Of a DNA stretch of 64,000 nt, positions 44,047-52,516 are shown piece after piece. The DNA comes from Chryseobacterium ginsenosidimutans (GTDB lineage Bacteria > Bacteroidota > Bacteroidia > Flavobacteriales > Weeksellaceae), in NCBI RefSeq assembly GCF_030823405.1, contig NZ_JAUSXC010000001.1, forward strand, positions 186,001-250,000. Reading direction: 5' to 3'. The notes beneath the pieces were generated by a model that was not told where the DNA came from, did no database searches, and saw nothing but the letters and a program-made list of their open reading frames with translations. Position 1 is the first letter of the stretch. The number at the start of each line of letters is the position of its first letter. A program made the position numbers and the translations under genes.

Positions 44047-45090
44047 TTATTCTGCAAATTTTGGATTAGAGATAAAATTCTTGTCGGACAACGTTTTCAA
44101 AAAAGCTATAATGAATTGTTTTTCCTGCGCATTCATAGCGATTCCAATGTGTCCGTTTTGCTTCAATTGCGGATCAAGATTGGGATTATCTTCTACCTGA
44201 TCTGAATAGAAATTAAGCACGGCGTCTAAGGTGTAAAATCTTCCGTCATGCATGTAAGGAGCCGTATACTCAACATTTCTTAAACTGGGAACACGGAATT
44301 TCATCCAATCATTCTGGTCAAGCGTTACCCGATAACGCCCCGCATCTTTAAACTGCATATTGTAATACATTCCCGTATTTCTGAAGCTTTCGTCTGTAAA
44401 TAATCCTCCACTATGGCAGGAAGCACATTTTTGCTGAAATAAATTCATCCCTTGAGCCTCTTCTGATGAAAAATTTTCTTTCCCCTGTCTGAATCGATCA
44501 TACTTAGAATCTGCAGAAATCATCGTTGCCATAAACTGTGATAATGCTTTCAACACTCTTTCTCCCGTAATATTTTCATCTCCATACGCTTCTTTGAATA
44601 ATTTTTTATACTTAGAATCTGAGCTTAACTTTGAAATGACTTCTGGCATTGAACTATCCATTTCATCTTCATTAGTGATAGGAATAATCGGCTGTTCATT
44701 GAGATTATGAATCACTCCGTCCCACATATATCGCTTTAGAAAAGCCATATTCTGAATGGGTGGTGCATTTCTGATTCCTATCCTGTCATCAACGCCATGA
44801 CTTACTGTATGACCATGATGCGTAAAAGCATTCTCCTGAATATGACAGAAACCACAAGAGATTGTATTATTTCGCGAAAGTCGTCCTTCGTAGAATAATT
44901 TTCGTCCTAACTCCACTCCATTCTTCGTCACGGGATTTCCCGATGCATCAAAAGTCATTTCCGGAAAATATGATGGAAAAGTAAGATTGTAAACCTCATC
45001 TTTTTCCAGCGGCTCCATTACCTCATCCGAACATGATGCAAAGCTTAGAAAAATGAAAAGAATTAATCCTGATTTAAACAGTTTAATCAT
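44047..45090 (-). CDS. Di-heme cytochrome c peroxidase/MauG family protein (MbnH-like)
   Basis: The 347-residue product from ATG at 45090 is a lipoprotein (MIKLFKSGLILFIFLSFASC) with two covalent haem motifs: CGFCH near residue 79 and CASCH near residue 222. Other family blocks are DDRIGIRNAPPIQNMAF, MWDGVIHNLNEQP and RNVEYTAPYMHDGRF. Directly upstream, overlapping by 8 bp, is a gene for an MbnP-like protein. In that pair the di-heme partner is known to oxidise a Trp of MbnP to kynurenine to make a copper site. Cytochrome c peroxidase activity is the main alternative. Confidence 0.88.
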   Translation of the reverse strand: MIKLFKSGLILFIFLSFASCSDEVMEPLEKDEVYNLTFPSYFPEMTFDASGNPVTKNGVELGRKLFYEGRLSRNNTISCGFCHIQENAFTHHGHTVSHGVDDRIGIRNAPPIQNMAFLKRYMWDGVIHNLNEQPIIPITNEDEMDSSMPEVISKLSSDSKYKKLFKEAYGDENITGERVLKALSQFMATMISADSKYDRFRQGKENFSSEEAQGMNLFQQKCASCHSGGLFTDESFRNTGMYYNMQFKDAGRYRVTLDQNDWMKFRVPSLRNVEYTAPYMHDGRFYTLDAVLNFYSDQVEDNPNLDPQLKQNGHIGIAMNAQEKQFIIAFLKTLSDKNFISNPKFAE

Positions 45091-45910
45091 TATGCACATG
45101 ATCTACTTTAAACATTTTCGTCAGGTTATTCGTCACATCCACCAAATGCTGACTCGAACCCATCATCATATCATTGGTTGAATTCAAAATAAGCGGTGTA
45201 TCGCCACTTAAATACTGATTAAAATCTGCCAAAATATGAATCGAAGGTGTAATTTGATTCGTAACTCTGGCAGTTGTCGGAAGACTCAACGTAATTTCTC
45301 GGTAAAGATCAGGAGTTCCGTTTGCTACAACATTTCCCATATTCCCGGTATGATTCATGAATTCTGTGCTTGGGGAATTGGTTCCGTATTTACCTTCTAA
45401 TTTTACAAAAACATAACCTGCCGCCCAAGACCACGACATTCCTTTCTGTTTGGCTTTATCCCAAAATGCCGCCTGTCCGCCTTGTCCCAACAGATAAGCG
45501 TTCTGACTGATTCCCAATCCTAATTTTATCTTTTTATAATTGTTTTTTGGAACTTCATTGAGATTAACATACACAATGCCGGCAACCGCATCTGCCTGGT
45601 CTATGATAAAAGCTCCTTTATCAGGATTATTTTCATTGTATTTGAATTCATTTCCGTTTTCATCAATCAAACTGATATTACTGATAACATATTTTAAAGC
45701 AGACAACTGATGTTTTTGTCCTTGAGAAGAGGTTTGAACAGTCTGATTCAAAACAATATCTCCGAGATTATTAAATCCGTTTTCAAATTTGAGCTGAAGG
45801 TTTCCGGTTGTTACAGCTGATGAATCATCTTCATCGCTATTTCGGCAAGACGTAAAAGTGAAAAAAGTAAAGGCAATAAGGATTAATGATAAAAATTTAT
45901 AAATTTTCAT
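45083..45910 (-). CDS. MbnP-like copper-binding lipoprotein
   Basis: The 275-residue product has a lipoprotein signal (ending FTFTSC, about residue 22). The MbnP family blocks are LSALKYVISNISLIDENGNE near residues 68-87, YKKIKLGLGISQNA near 124-137, and MSWSWAAGYVFVKLEGKYG near 157-175. The last holds the conserved Trp-x-Trp that is the kynurenine/copper region in the family. It ends with His residues (VDHVHND). It is transcribed with the di-heme partner downstream. Candidate metal-operator sequence at 46115-46129. Confidence 0.85.
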   Translation of the reverse strand: MKIYKFLSLILIAFTFFTFTSCRNSDEDDSSAVTTGNLQLKFENGFNNLGDIVLNQTVQTSSQGQKHQLSALKYVISNISLIDENGNEFKYNENNPDKGAFIIDQADAVAGIVYVNLNEVPKNNYKKIKLGLGISQNAYLLGQGGQAAFWDKAKQKGMSWSWAAGYVFVKLEGKYGTNSPSTEFMNHTGNMGNVVANGTPDLYREITLSLPTTARVTNQITPSIHILADFNQYLSGDTPLILNSTNDMMMGSSQHLVDVTNNLTKMFKVDHVHND

Positions 45911-46018
45911 TGTTGATTTTTTAGGTTGAAATTTTTAAATAGAAATAGTGATTGAATAGTAGAATATTCAATTTCTTTAACTGCAAAAGTTGTATTACAT
46001 CGAGCGTTCACTTTTTTA

Positions 46019-46086
46019 TTCCGTAGAAATCTAAGTGGCATTTTAAAAATTATTACGTGAAAATGTTTGTCGAAATTCCTACGGAA
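46019..46086. repeat. Inverted repeat TTCCGTAG / CTACGGAA with 52-nt loop
   Basis: TTCCGTAG at 46019-46026 and CTACGGAA at 46079-46086 are exact complements, flanked by further partly matching bases. It lies in the 242-bp gap upstream of the MbnP gene, which otherwise holds no gene. It may be a dispersed palindromic element or a regulatory structure. Confidence 0.4.
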
Positions 46087-46114
46087 CGACACCTACATAT
46101 TAATTTTAAACAAA

Positions 46115-46129
46115 TGCAAAACTTTTGTG
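46115..46129 (-). promoter_or_regulatory. Degenerate Fur-box-like palindrome upstream of the MbnP gene
   Basis: TGCAAAACTTTTGTG partly matches the 15-bp palindrome TGCAATACTATTGCA found before the metal-ATPase gene. The arms agree at five of seven positions when folded. It is about 205 bases upstream of the MbnP start. Weak evidence, reported because of the shared metal context. Confidence 0.3.
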
Positions 46130-46152
46130 GTTAAAACAAGATTAAAAATAAC

Positions 46153-46521
46153 TTAGAAAACCGGTGGTCTGAAAATATGTTTCAGAAACAGAAAAGAATA
46201 CTCTGTTTTGTAAGGAAACTTGAAATTGAAAAGAGAAATTTTCTCTGTATTTCTGATTTCTGTAATCTCAGGAAGAATGTAAATATCCAGCAATTTCTGT
46301 CCTGAATTTTTTGCTTTATTTAAAGGGGAAGAATCGGTATCATTTGTTTTTGCGAGCTCTTTGCTCAGGTAACATTTTCCATTACAGTGAAGTTCCGGAT
46401 TGTTTTTGTTGATACACAATACTTCGGAGATATAATCATAATTTACAGCATATTCCACCAATGGTACCAGAGGCCTGAATACCACAAATAAGGTGAGGAA
46501 TATGCTGCAAATAAAGTTCAT
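46153..46521 (-). CDS. Small Cys-containing exported protein, paralogue of the one at 48382-48744
   Basis: The 122-residue product starts with a hydrophobic segment (residues 1-20) used as signal or anchor. The segment RPLVPLVEYAVNYDYISEVL follows, then Cys residues in LC-x8-HCNGKCYLSKELAKT (about residues 36-59), and the C-terminus is FLKHIFRPPVF. The same arrangement occurs in the gene at 48382-48744. The CNGKC cluster could bind a metal. It lies 3 bp downstream of the superoxide dismutase gene and is co-transcribed with it. Function unknown. Confidence 0.7.
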   Translation of the reverse strand: MNFICSIFLTLFVVFRPLVPLVEYAVNYDYISEVLCINKNNPELHCNGKCYLSKELAKTNDTDSSPLNKAKNSGQKLLDIYILPEITEIRNTEKISLFNFKFPYKTEYSFLFLKHIFRPPVF

Positions 46522-46524
46522 GAG

Positions 46525-47199
46525 TTATTTTTTGCTGGTCGCTTCTTCGTATCTTCTGCTGATTTCTTTCCAGTTGGTTACGTTCCAGATTGCCGTTAAA
46601 TAATCCGCTCTTTTGTTCTGATATTTCAGGTAATAAGCGTGTTCCCAAACATCAATTCCGAAAATAGGAGTTCCTTTTTCTTCCACAACATCCATCAAAG
46701 GATTATCCTGATTCGGTGTTGAAGAAACGAACAATTTCCCGCTTTTATCCACAGACAGCCAAGCCCATCCCGAACCGAAACGGTCTACTCCTGCTTTAGC
46801 CATTTTTTCTTTAAAAGCATCCATACTTCCAAAAGTTTCAGTGATCGCTTTTGCTAATTTTGCTGATGGCTGTGTATTTTTTTCAGGTGTCAAAACCGTC
46901 CAGAATAATTCGTGGTTGTAATGACCACCTGCATTATTTCTTACTGCCGGACTTAGTTTTGAAACATTGGACATGATCTGAAACAACGTCTGTTTTTCCT
47001 GTGGAGTTCCTGCAATGGCTTTGTTCAGATTAGCAACATACGCCGCTGCATGTTTTGAATAGTGAATTTCCATGGTCTGCGCATCAATATTTCCTTCCAA
47101 TGCATTGTAAGCGTAAGGCAGAGCCGTTTGTTTAAACTGGCCAAACGCAAACTGCGCCGCAAATACTGCACTTAAAGCAGCTACTTTCAAAATCTTCAT
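46525..47199 (-). CDS. Secreted Fe/Mn superoxide dismutase
   Basis: Converts superoxide to oxygen and hydrogen peroxide. The 224-residue product has a signal peptide (residues 1-20, ending AQFAFG before QFKQ), so it works in the periplasm, unlike the usual cytoplasmic enzyme. The metal ligands appear in [11 protein letters not shown] (about residue 46-56), YNHELFW (94-100) and [11 protein letters not shown] (about 183-193, Asp and His). It lies between the SCO gene (24 bp) and the small Cys protein gene. The location suggests a copper and oxidative-stress response group. Confidence 0.92.
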   Translation of the reverse strand: MKILKVAALSAVFAAQFAFGQFKQTALPYAYNALEGNIDAQTMEIHYSKHAAAYVANLNKAIAGTPQEKQTLFQIMSNVSKLSPAVRNNAGGHYNHELFWTVLTPEKNTQPSAKLAKAITETFGSMDAFKEKMAKAGVDRFGSGWAWLSVDKSGKLFVSSTPNQDNPLMDVVEEKGTPIFGIDVWEHAYYLKYQNKRADYLTAIWNVTNWKEISRRYEEATSKK

Positions 47200-47223
47200 A
47201 CTATTTTTTTTTGTGGTTAAACT

Positions 47224-47907
47224 TTACTTATTTAATAATTTTTGGATATCCTCAATTAATATTTCTCTGTCGGGATGGTATTTTCCCGTCAGCTTTGGAG
47301 TCTTTCCTTCCTTATCTTCATAATTCAATCCTGAATAATACAGAATCGGCATATTTTCTTTGTTATATCTGCAACGAATATTCCCATCTTTGTCAACAAG
47401 GGCTATCATTCCGCTGTGGTTGAGATTTTCGCTTTCGTCTTCTTTATCACCGACATAAATATTAAACTGATCGGCTATTTTCCCGATATACTCTCTATTT
47501 CCTGTGAGAAAATGCCAGTTGGGAGATTTCACCCCAATTCCTGCCGCATGCGCTTTCAGGAGTTCCGGAGTATCATTTTCCGGATCGATGCTTATGGAAA
47601 TTATTCCAAAATCGGGATTGTTGATTTCGTCTTCAATTGCTCGCATATTGGTATTCATTACGGGACAAATCGTCGGACATCTGCTGAAGAAAAATTCAAC
47701 CAGATATACTTTTCCAAGCATATCTTTATTGGTAATTTTCTTATTGTTTTGATCTGTAAGTGCAAAATCCGGAACTTTCATCACGGTATAAAGATTCTTT
47801 TTAAAATAACCCATCCCGATACCAATGCCCAAAAACAATAAAGCAATAATCACAATCGGAATAATTACTTTACTTTTTGTATTACTCTGATTTTTACTTT
47901 TGGACAT
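47224..47907 (-). CDS. SCO1/SenC family copper chaperone
   Basis: Membrane-anchored thioredoxin-fold protein that binds copper and helps assemble copper enzymes such as cytochrome c oxidase. From ATG at 47907 the product has 227 residues with a membrane anchor at about 15-37 (VIIPIVIIALLFLGIGIGMG). The copper motif is FFFSRCPTICPVMNTN (CxxxC, about residues 73-88), and the distal His is in SENLNHSGMIALV. Starts at 47961 or 47934 are possible but lie in the YHS gene. It overlaps that gene by 14 bp. Confidence 0.87.
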   Translation of the reverse strand: MSKSKNQSNTKSKVIIPIVIIALLFLGIGIGMGYFKKNLYTVMKVPDFALTDQNNKKITNKDMLGKVYLVEFFFSRCPTICPVMNTNMRAIEDEINNPDFGIISISIDPENDTPELLKAHAAGIGVKSPNWHFLTGNREYIGKIADQFNIYVGDKEDESENLNHSGMIALVDKDGNIRCRYNKENMPILYYSGLNYEDKEGKTPKLTGKYHPDREILIEDIQKLLNK

Positions 47908-48169
47908 ATTTCTCTGGATTTTCTTTGAATTCATCCTTACAGTAGACACTGCAAAAACCATACGTTTTATTTTTATACACCACCGTATCTTTCATATCAG
48001 CCTCTGTCGGCATATGACAAATCGGGTCTGCCGCATTGGCAAATTTTGCTTTTTTGGCATTAGATTTTGAAGATGAAGTACTTTTTTTATGCTTTACTTT
48101 AGGCGTTTCCTGGGCACAAGCCATCAATGAAACCGACAATAATGCCGTTATAATAATTTTTGATTTCAT
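47894..48169 (-). CDS. YHS-domain lipoprotein
   Basis: The 91-residue product is a lipoprotein (MKSKIIITALLSVSLMAC, Cys18). It has a short Lys/Ser linker and a YHS domain: DPICHMPTEADMKDTVVYKN near residues 49-68 and GFCSVYCKDEFKENPEKYV near 72-90. YHS domains bind metals in copper- and heavy-metal-handling proteins. Overlap with the SCO gene points to a shared copper role. Confidence 0.85.
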   Translation of the reverse strand: MKSKIIITALLSVSLMACAQETPKVKHKKSTSSSKSNAKKAKFANAADPICHMPTEADMKDTVVYKNKTYGFCSVYCKDEFKENPEKYVQK

Positions 48170-48381
48170 TTTAATTAAATTGAAATTAATAATACTATTG
48201 AATGAAAATTGATTGATTTTTAAACTAAAATTAATATTGCCCTAGCTTTATTTAAAGGCAAAAAGTTGCAAAATTTCCTAAAATACCGAATATTTAGATC
48301 CGAAAAGACATTAATACTCAGCAATAAATACTAAGAACTTGATGCATTTTATATTAACTAAGAAACTAGTTTAAAATAAAT

Positions 48382-48744
48382 TTAAGCTAAAGGAGGGTGG
48401 AATATTCGGGAGAAATATTCTGAAGTATGAAGATTGATATAATCTGAACTTGGATTTTTTATTAGAATTTCTGATTGATTTTTACCTGAAAAAGAAAGGA
48501 TTTCATTAGATAAGAAAACATCTAAACCAGCAATTTTAACGTTTTGGTTATTGTTAGATTGTTTTTCTGTCTTTGCCAATTCCTTTGCAACGTAGCATTT
48601 TCCTTTACAGGTAGATTGAGGAACATCTCTTTTTTCACAAAGGTTTTTTACGATATACTCATAATTAACCGCATAGTTTATCAATGGCAAAACCGGACGT
48701 AATGCAATCGTAAAAATGATGAATATGGAAATTAAAAACTTCAA
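48382..48744 (-). CDS. Small Cys-containing exported protein, paralogue of the one at 46153-46521
   Basis: The 120-residue product has a hydrophobic N-terminal segment, RPVLPLINYAVNYEYIVKNL, the Cys segment CKGKCYVAKELAKT and a C-terminus SRIFHPPLA. It aligns with the gene at 46153 along its whole length, with about a third of positions clearly identical in the N-terminal half. It lies 91 bp downstream of the metal-ATPase gene. The C-x-GKC motif suggests metal binding; function unknown. Confidence 0.7.
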   Translation of the reverse strand: MKFLISIFIIFTIALRPVLPLINYAVNYEYIVKNLCEKRDVPQSTCKGKCYVAKELAKTEKQSNNNQNVKIAGLDVFLSNEILSFSGKNQSEILIKNPSSDYINLHTSEYFSRIFHPPLA

Positions 48745-48835
48745 TTGTAATTCTATGCTACAAAGATACTGCTGAAATTGTTTTTATGATTCATTTATGA
48801 TGAAAGTCATTGATATTTTTAAATAACTATTTAAA

Positions 48836-50788
48836 TCAAAACTTCATTCTCTGGATTCTCATTGCATTTAAAATAGCCAATAATGCAACCCCAACATCGG
48901 CAAAAACGGCTTCCCACATCGTTGCCAGACCTCCTGCACCAAGCGTAAGAACAATTGCTTTGATAGCAAATGCCAAAATAATATTCTGCCAAACAATTTT
49001 TTTCGTCTGCTTTCCGATATTGATTGCCATAGGAATTTTGCTTGGCATATCATCCTGAATAACCACATCGGCAGTTTCAATCGTAGCATCGCTTCCCAGT
49101 CCGCCCATGGCGATTCCGACATCGCTTAAAGCGACAACCGGAGCATCATTCACGCCATCTCCGACAAAGGCAACCGTTTGATTTTTTGCTGTAATTTCTT
49201 TAACTTTATTCACTTTATCTTCGGGAAGCAAATCGCCATAAGCATTTTGAATGCCCAGTTGATCTGCCACGTATTTCACAACGGACGTTTTGTCGCCGCT
49301 TAACATCGTTGTTTTTACATTTAATGATTTTAATTTATTGATCGTTACTTGTGCATCAGGTTTAATTGAATCTGCAATCGTGAGATATCCGACAAACTTT
49401 TTATCGTAAGCAACGGCAATTAAAGTATAGACAATATTTTCAGGTTTAATATCATAATTAATGTTGAATTTGTCCATTAATTTGAAATTCCCCACCAATA
49501 ATTCTTTACCATTAATTATCGCTTTTAAACCATGACCGGCAATTTCTTCCACATTTTCTAAGGGTATTGAATGATCAATTTCTCCGACATATTCATGCAT
49601 TGCGGTTGCAACAGGATGAGAACTTTTACTTTCTAACGCATTGACAAATCTCAAAATTTCATCTTTATCAAATTCTGATTTGAAATTAACTTCCTGAACT
49701 TTAAAAACACCTTCTGTCATGGTTCCGGTTTTGTCCATCACCACATTCTGAACATTCGCCAAAACATCTAAAAAATTGCTTCCTTTAAACAGAATTCCGT
49801 TTCGGCTTCCCGCACCGATTCCACCGAAATATCCCAACGGAATAGAAATCACCAAAGCACACGGACAGGAAATCACCAAAAATACCAACGCTCTGTACAA
49901 CCAATCTCTGAACAGATAATCTTCAACGAAAAAATACGGTAACAATGTAATTCCAATGGCTAGAAATACAACAATTGGTGTGTAAACTTTCGCAAATTTT
50001 CTGATGAATAATTCTGTCGGAGCTTTTTGAGCCGTTGCATTTTGAACCAATTCTAAAATTTTGCTCAACTTACTGTCTTTGTACGCTGTTGTTACTTTTA
50101 CCTGACTGGCTGTATTTAAATTAATCATTCCAGCTAAAACGATTTCTCCTTTTATTTTGGTATCCGGTTTACTTTCTCCCGTTAACGCAGAAGTATTAAA
50201 TGAGGCCTTCTCGGATAATAATTCTCCATCCAAACCCAACTTTTCACCAGATTTCAATTGGATAATTTCTCCAATATTTACTTTCTCGGCTTTTACGGTT
50301 TGTGGCTTCCCGTCTTTTAAAATCGTAATCTCATCGGGACGTTGGTCGAGTAACGATTTGATATTACTTTTTGCTCTTGTCACCGCCATTGCCTGAAAAA
50401 CTTCACCCACTGAATAGAAAAGCATCACGGCAACACCTTCCGGATATTCGCCAATGCCAAAAGCACCGACCGTAGCGATTCCCATTAAGAAGAACTCAGA
50501 AAAAACATCTCCTTTAGTGATACTTTCATAAGCTTCCTTTAAAACTGGTAATCCAACAGGAATGTAAGCGATTAAATACCAGACCAAACGAATCCAGCCG
50601 GTAAACCAATCAGGTTTTATATAATGATCTAAAGCAATTCCTATTAATAATAACCCGAAAGAGATAATCGCAGGAATAAACATCTGAAACGTTGATTTAC
50701 CTTCCGTATCATGAGAATGATCGTGGTCATGACCTTCATGATCGTGATGATGTTCTTTTTTCGGTTTTGTACTGCAGCATTCTTCCAT
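48836..50788 (-). CDS. P1B-type heavy-metal-exporting ATPase (Zn/Cd/Pb type)
   Basis: Pumps divalent heavy metals out of the cytoplasm using ATP. The 650-residue product has a His-rich N-terminus (HHHDHEGHDHDHSHD, about residues 13-27) instead of a CxxC domain. The CPC membrane motif is in SCPCALVISIPLG, with the actuator ALTGESKPD, phosphorylation site DKTGTMTEG and hinge GDGVNDAPV. The last helices contain NIILAFAIKA and FADVGVALLAILNAMR, the combination seen in the Zn/Cd/Pb group. Located 44 bp after the Fur-family gene with a palindrome between them. Confidence 0.93.
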   Translation of the reverse strand: MEECCSTKPKKEHHHDHEGHDHDHSHDTEGKSTFQMFIPAIISFGLLLIGIALDHYIKPDWFTGWIRLVWYLIAYIPVGLPVLKEAYESITKGDVFSEFFLMGIATVGAFGIGEYPEGVAVMLFYSVGEVFQAMAVTRAKSNIKSLLDQRPDEITILKDGKPQTVKAEKVNIGEIIQLKSGEKLGLDGELLSEKASFNTSALTGESKPDTKIKGEIVLAGMINLNTASQVKVTTAYKDSKLSKILELVQNATAQKAPTELFIRKFAKVYTPIVVFLAIGITLLPYFFVEDYLFRDWLYRALVFLVISCPCALVISIPLGYFGGIGAGSRNGILFKGSNFLDVLANVQNVVMDKTGTMTEGVFKVQEVNFKSEFDKDEILRFVNALESKSSHPVATAMHEYVGEIDHSIPLENVEEIAGHGLKAIINGKELLVGNFKLMDKFNINYDIKPENIVYTLIAVAYDKKFVGYLTIADSIKPDAQVTINKLKSLNVKTTMLSGDKTSVVKYVADQLGIQNAYGDLLPEDKVNKVKEITAKNQTVAFVGDGVNDAPVVALSDVGIAMGGLGSDATIETADVVIQDDMPSKIPMAINIGKQTKKIVWQNIILAFAIKAIVLTLGAGGLATMWEAVFADVGVALLAILNAMRIQRMKF

Positions 50789-50825
50789 AACTGAATAATT
50801 TAATCAAAAATAGGTTTTAAACGAA

Positions 50826-50840
50826 TGCAATACTATTGCA
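50826..50840 (-). promoter_or_regulatory. Candidate Fur-family operator, perfect 7-1-7 palindrome
   Basis: TGCAATACTATTGCA is an exact inverted repeat with a single central base, 38 bases upstream of the ATPase start codon. The Fur-family stop codon (50833-50835) lies inside it. A near-identical copy lies at 57048-57062 before the efflux operon. The Fur-type protein encoded between them is the likely ligand. Confidence 0.65.
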
Positions 50841-51252
50841 AACTCTCAAGGCAGTTTTCACAAATTCCTTTGGCGAAAAGTCTTATTTCATCAATCCTGA
50901 AATTGGTCTGAATATTTTCAGGAAAGGAAATATCTTCTTTACAGGTCGTCTGTTTGCAAATTTTACAATAGAAATGAAGATGCCAGTCTTTGTGCGTAGT
51001 TTCATCACAACCGTCGTGGCAAAGTTTGTATTTCGTTGTTGTATTTTCCTGAATGCTATGAACGATTCCTTTTTCTTCGAAGGTTTTTAAGGTTCGGTAA
51101 ATGGTTGTTCGATCTGCATTTTCAAAATGATCTTCAATTTCAGACAACGACAATGCGGTTTGTTGAGAACTCAAAAAATCATAGACCAAAATTCTCATGC
51201 TTGTCGGTTTGGTATTTTTGTCGATTAATTTATTTTCGATATCTTTTTTCAT
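50833..51252 (-). CDS. Fur-family transcriptional regulator
   Basis: Metal-responsive repressor of the Fur/Zur/PerR group. The 139-residue product has the winged helix (SLSEIEDHFENADRTTIYRT, about residues 37-56). The metal-binding region is DWHLHFYCKICKQTTC (about 88-103), with two His and a CxxC. The second CxxC is in GICENCLES near the C-terminus. The gene lies between efflux-pump genes and the ATPase gene, 12 bp after the adaptor gene. Zinc is the most likely effector from context. Fur-type control of efflux genes would be opposite to the usual uptake repression. Confidence 0.88.
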   Translation of the reverse strand: MKKDIENKLIDKNTKPTSMRILVYDFLSSQQTALSLSEIEDHFENADRTTIYRTLKTFEEKGIVHSIQENTTTKYKLCHDGCDETTHKDWHLHFYCKICKQTTCKEDISFPENIQTNFRIDEIRLFAKGICENCLESLQ

Positions 51253-51264
51253 GATTTTCTTGAA

Positions 51265-52515
51265 TTAATGTTCATGCTCTCCTGAATTCGTTAGTTTTGC
51301 ATTAATGAAAAACGCTCCTTTGGTAGCGATTTTTGCATCAGGAAAAATTTCTTTAACCGAAGTTATCGCCGTATAGCCCATATCCGAAGAACCTTTCACA
51401 ACCTCCACTTTCTCAAAGTTAATGGTTTTTAACTTCGTTTCAGTATGGCTTTCAGCTTCTTTTTCTTGACTTTCTTCATTATGTATTTCAGGCTTTTTGT
51501 CTGTTTTTACAAATACATAAAATTTTCCGTCAGCTTCTACAATCGCTTCATTAGGAATTGCAGGAGTAGTTGTTTTATCAAGACTTACAATTCCTGTGAC
51601 ATTCATTCCGTCAATTAGCCCTGTTTTGTTTCCTGTAACATTGGCATGAACAGAAATCGTTTTGCTGTCATTTTCAAACGAAGAACCGATACTGTAAATG
51701 GCTGCATCATATTCAATTTCAGGATTATTGGTTAATTTAAAGTGAACAATCTGCCCGATTCTCATTTTAGGCAAATCTTTTTCAAAAACCTGTAAATCAA
51801 GATGAATAGAATTGTTATCAATAATTTCGGCAACAGGTGAAGAAGCATCTACATAGCTTCCAATCTGTGAAGAAATACTGCTGATTGTTCCGCTAATGGG
51901 AGCAGTAATTACTAAACCCGATCTCATATTTCCGTTATTCACTTTACCCGGACTGATTCCCATCATTTGAAGCTGTCGCAAAAGAGATGCCTTTTTTGTT
52001 CTTAACGTTTTCAATTCTGCATCTGCACTTTGAAGATTTTTCTTTGCCCCTGCATCGTTATCGAAAAGTTCCCTTTGCCTTCTATACTCCTGTTCTGCAT
52101 AAGTAATCCTGCTATTTACCGTTAAATAATCCTCCTGCAGCGTAATAAACTCAGAATTGGAAATCGTTGCTATGACCTGTCCTTTTTTCACAAAACTTCC
52201 GACCTGTACATTTAAAGTTTTGATAATTCCGCCGTAAAGAGAAGTGACCGTGGCTTTATTATTGTTCGGAACCCTTAACAATCCGTTGGCTTTAATAGTG
52301 GAATTTAATTCCTTCATTTCAATAGTTCCCAAAATAATTCCGACCGCTTTTATCTGTTCTTCGGTTAATGAAGCGATTGTTTGTGGAGTTTCTTCATGAT
52401 TTTCTTCTGCCTGTTCCGTTTTCTCTTCCGAATTGTCAGAAACCTCTTTTTTATTACAACTTAAAGTAAAAATTGCTATGATTAAAAGATATATGATTTT
52501 GTATTTCAGTTTCAT
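51265..52515 (-). CDS. RND efflux periplasmic adaptor lipoprotein (CusB/CzcB type)
   Basis: Membrane-fusion protein that links the RND pump to the outer-membrane channel. From ATG at 52515 the product has 416 residues with a lipoprotein signal (MKLKYKIIYLLIIAIFTLSC, Cys20). The lipoyl/hairpin domain follows (about 80-210, including VPNNNKATVTSLYGGIIKTL and the VNSRITYAEQEYRRQRELF coiled hairpin). Then come the beta-barrel and C-terminal domains, with a His/Glu-rich insert near residues 345-363. It starts 1 base after the pump stop codon, so translation is coupled. Confidence 0.9.
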   Translation of the reverse strand: MKLKYKIIYLLIIAIFTLSCNKKEVSDNSEEKTEQAEENHEETPQTIASLTEEQIKAVGIILGTIEMKELNSTIKANGLLRVPNNNKATVTSLYGGIIKTLNVQVGSFVKKGQVIATISNSEFITLQEDYLTVNSRITYAEQEYRRQRELFDNDAGAKKNLQSADAELKTLRTKKASLLRQLQMMGISPGKVNNGNMRSGLVITAPISGTISSISSQIGSYVDASSPVAEIIDNNSIHLDLQVFEKDLPKMRIGQIVHFKLTNNPEIEYDAAIYSIGSSFENDSKTISVHANVTGNKTGLIDGMNVTGIVSLDKTTTPAIPNEAIVEADGKFYVFVKTDKKPEIHNEESQEKEAESHTETKLKTINFEKVEVVKGSSDMGYTAITSVKEIFPDAKIATKGAFFINAKLTNSGEHEH

Positions 52516-52516
52516 A

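Noticed and set aside
45907..46092. 61-residue reading frame upstream of the MbnP gene
   Set aside because: No domain or signal; it covers the inverted repeat and the leader region of the MbnP gene.
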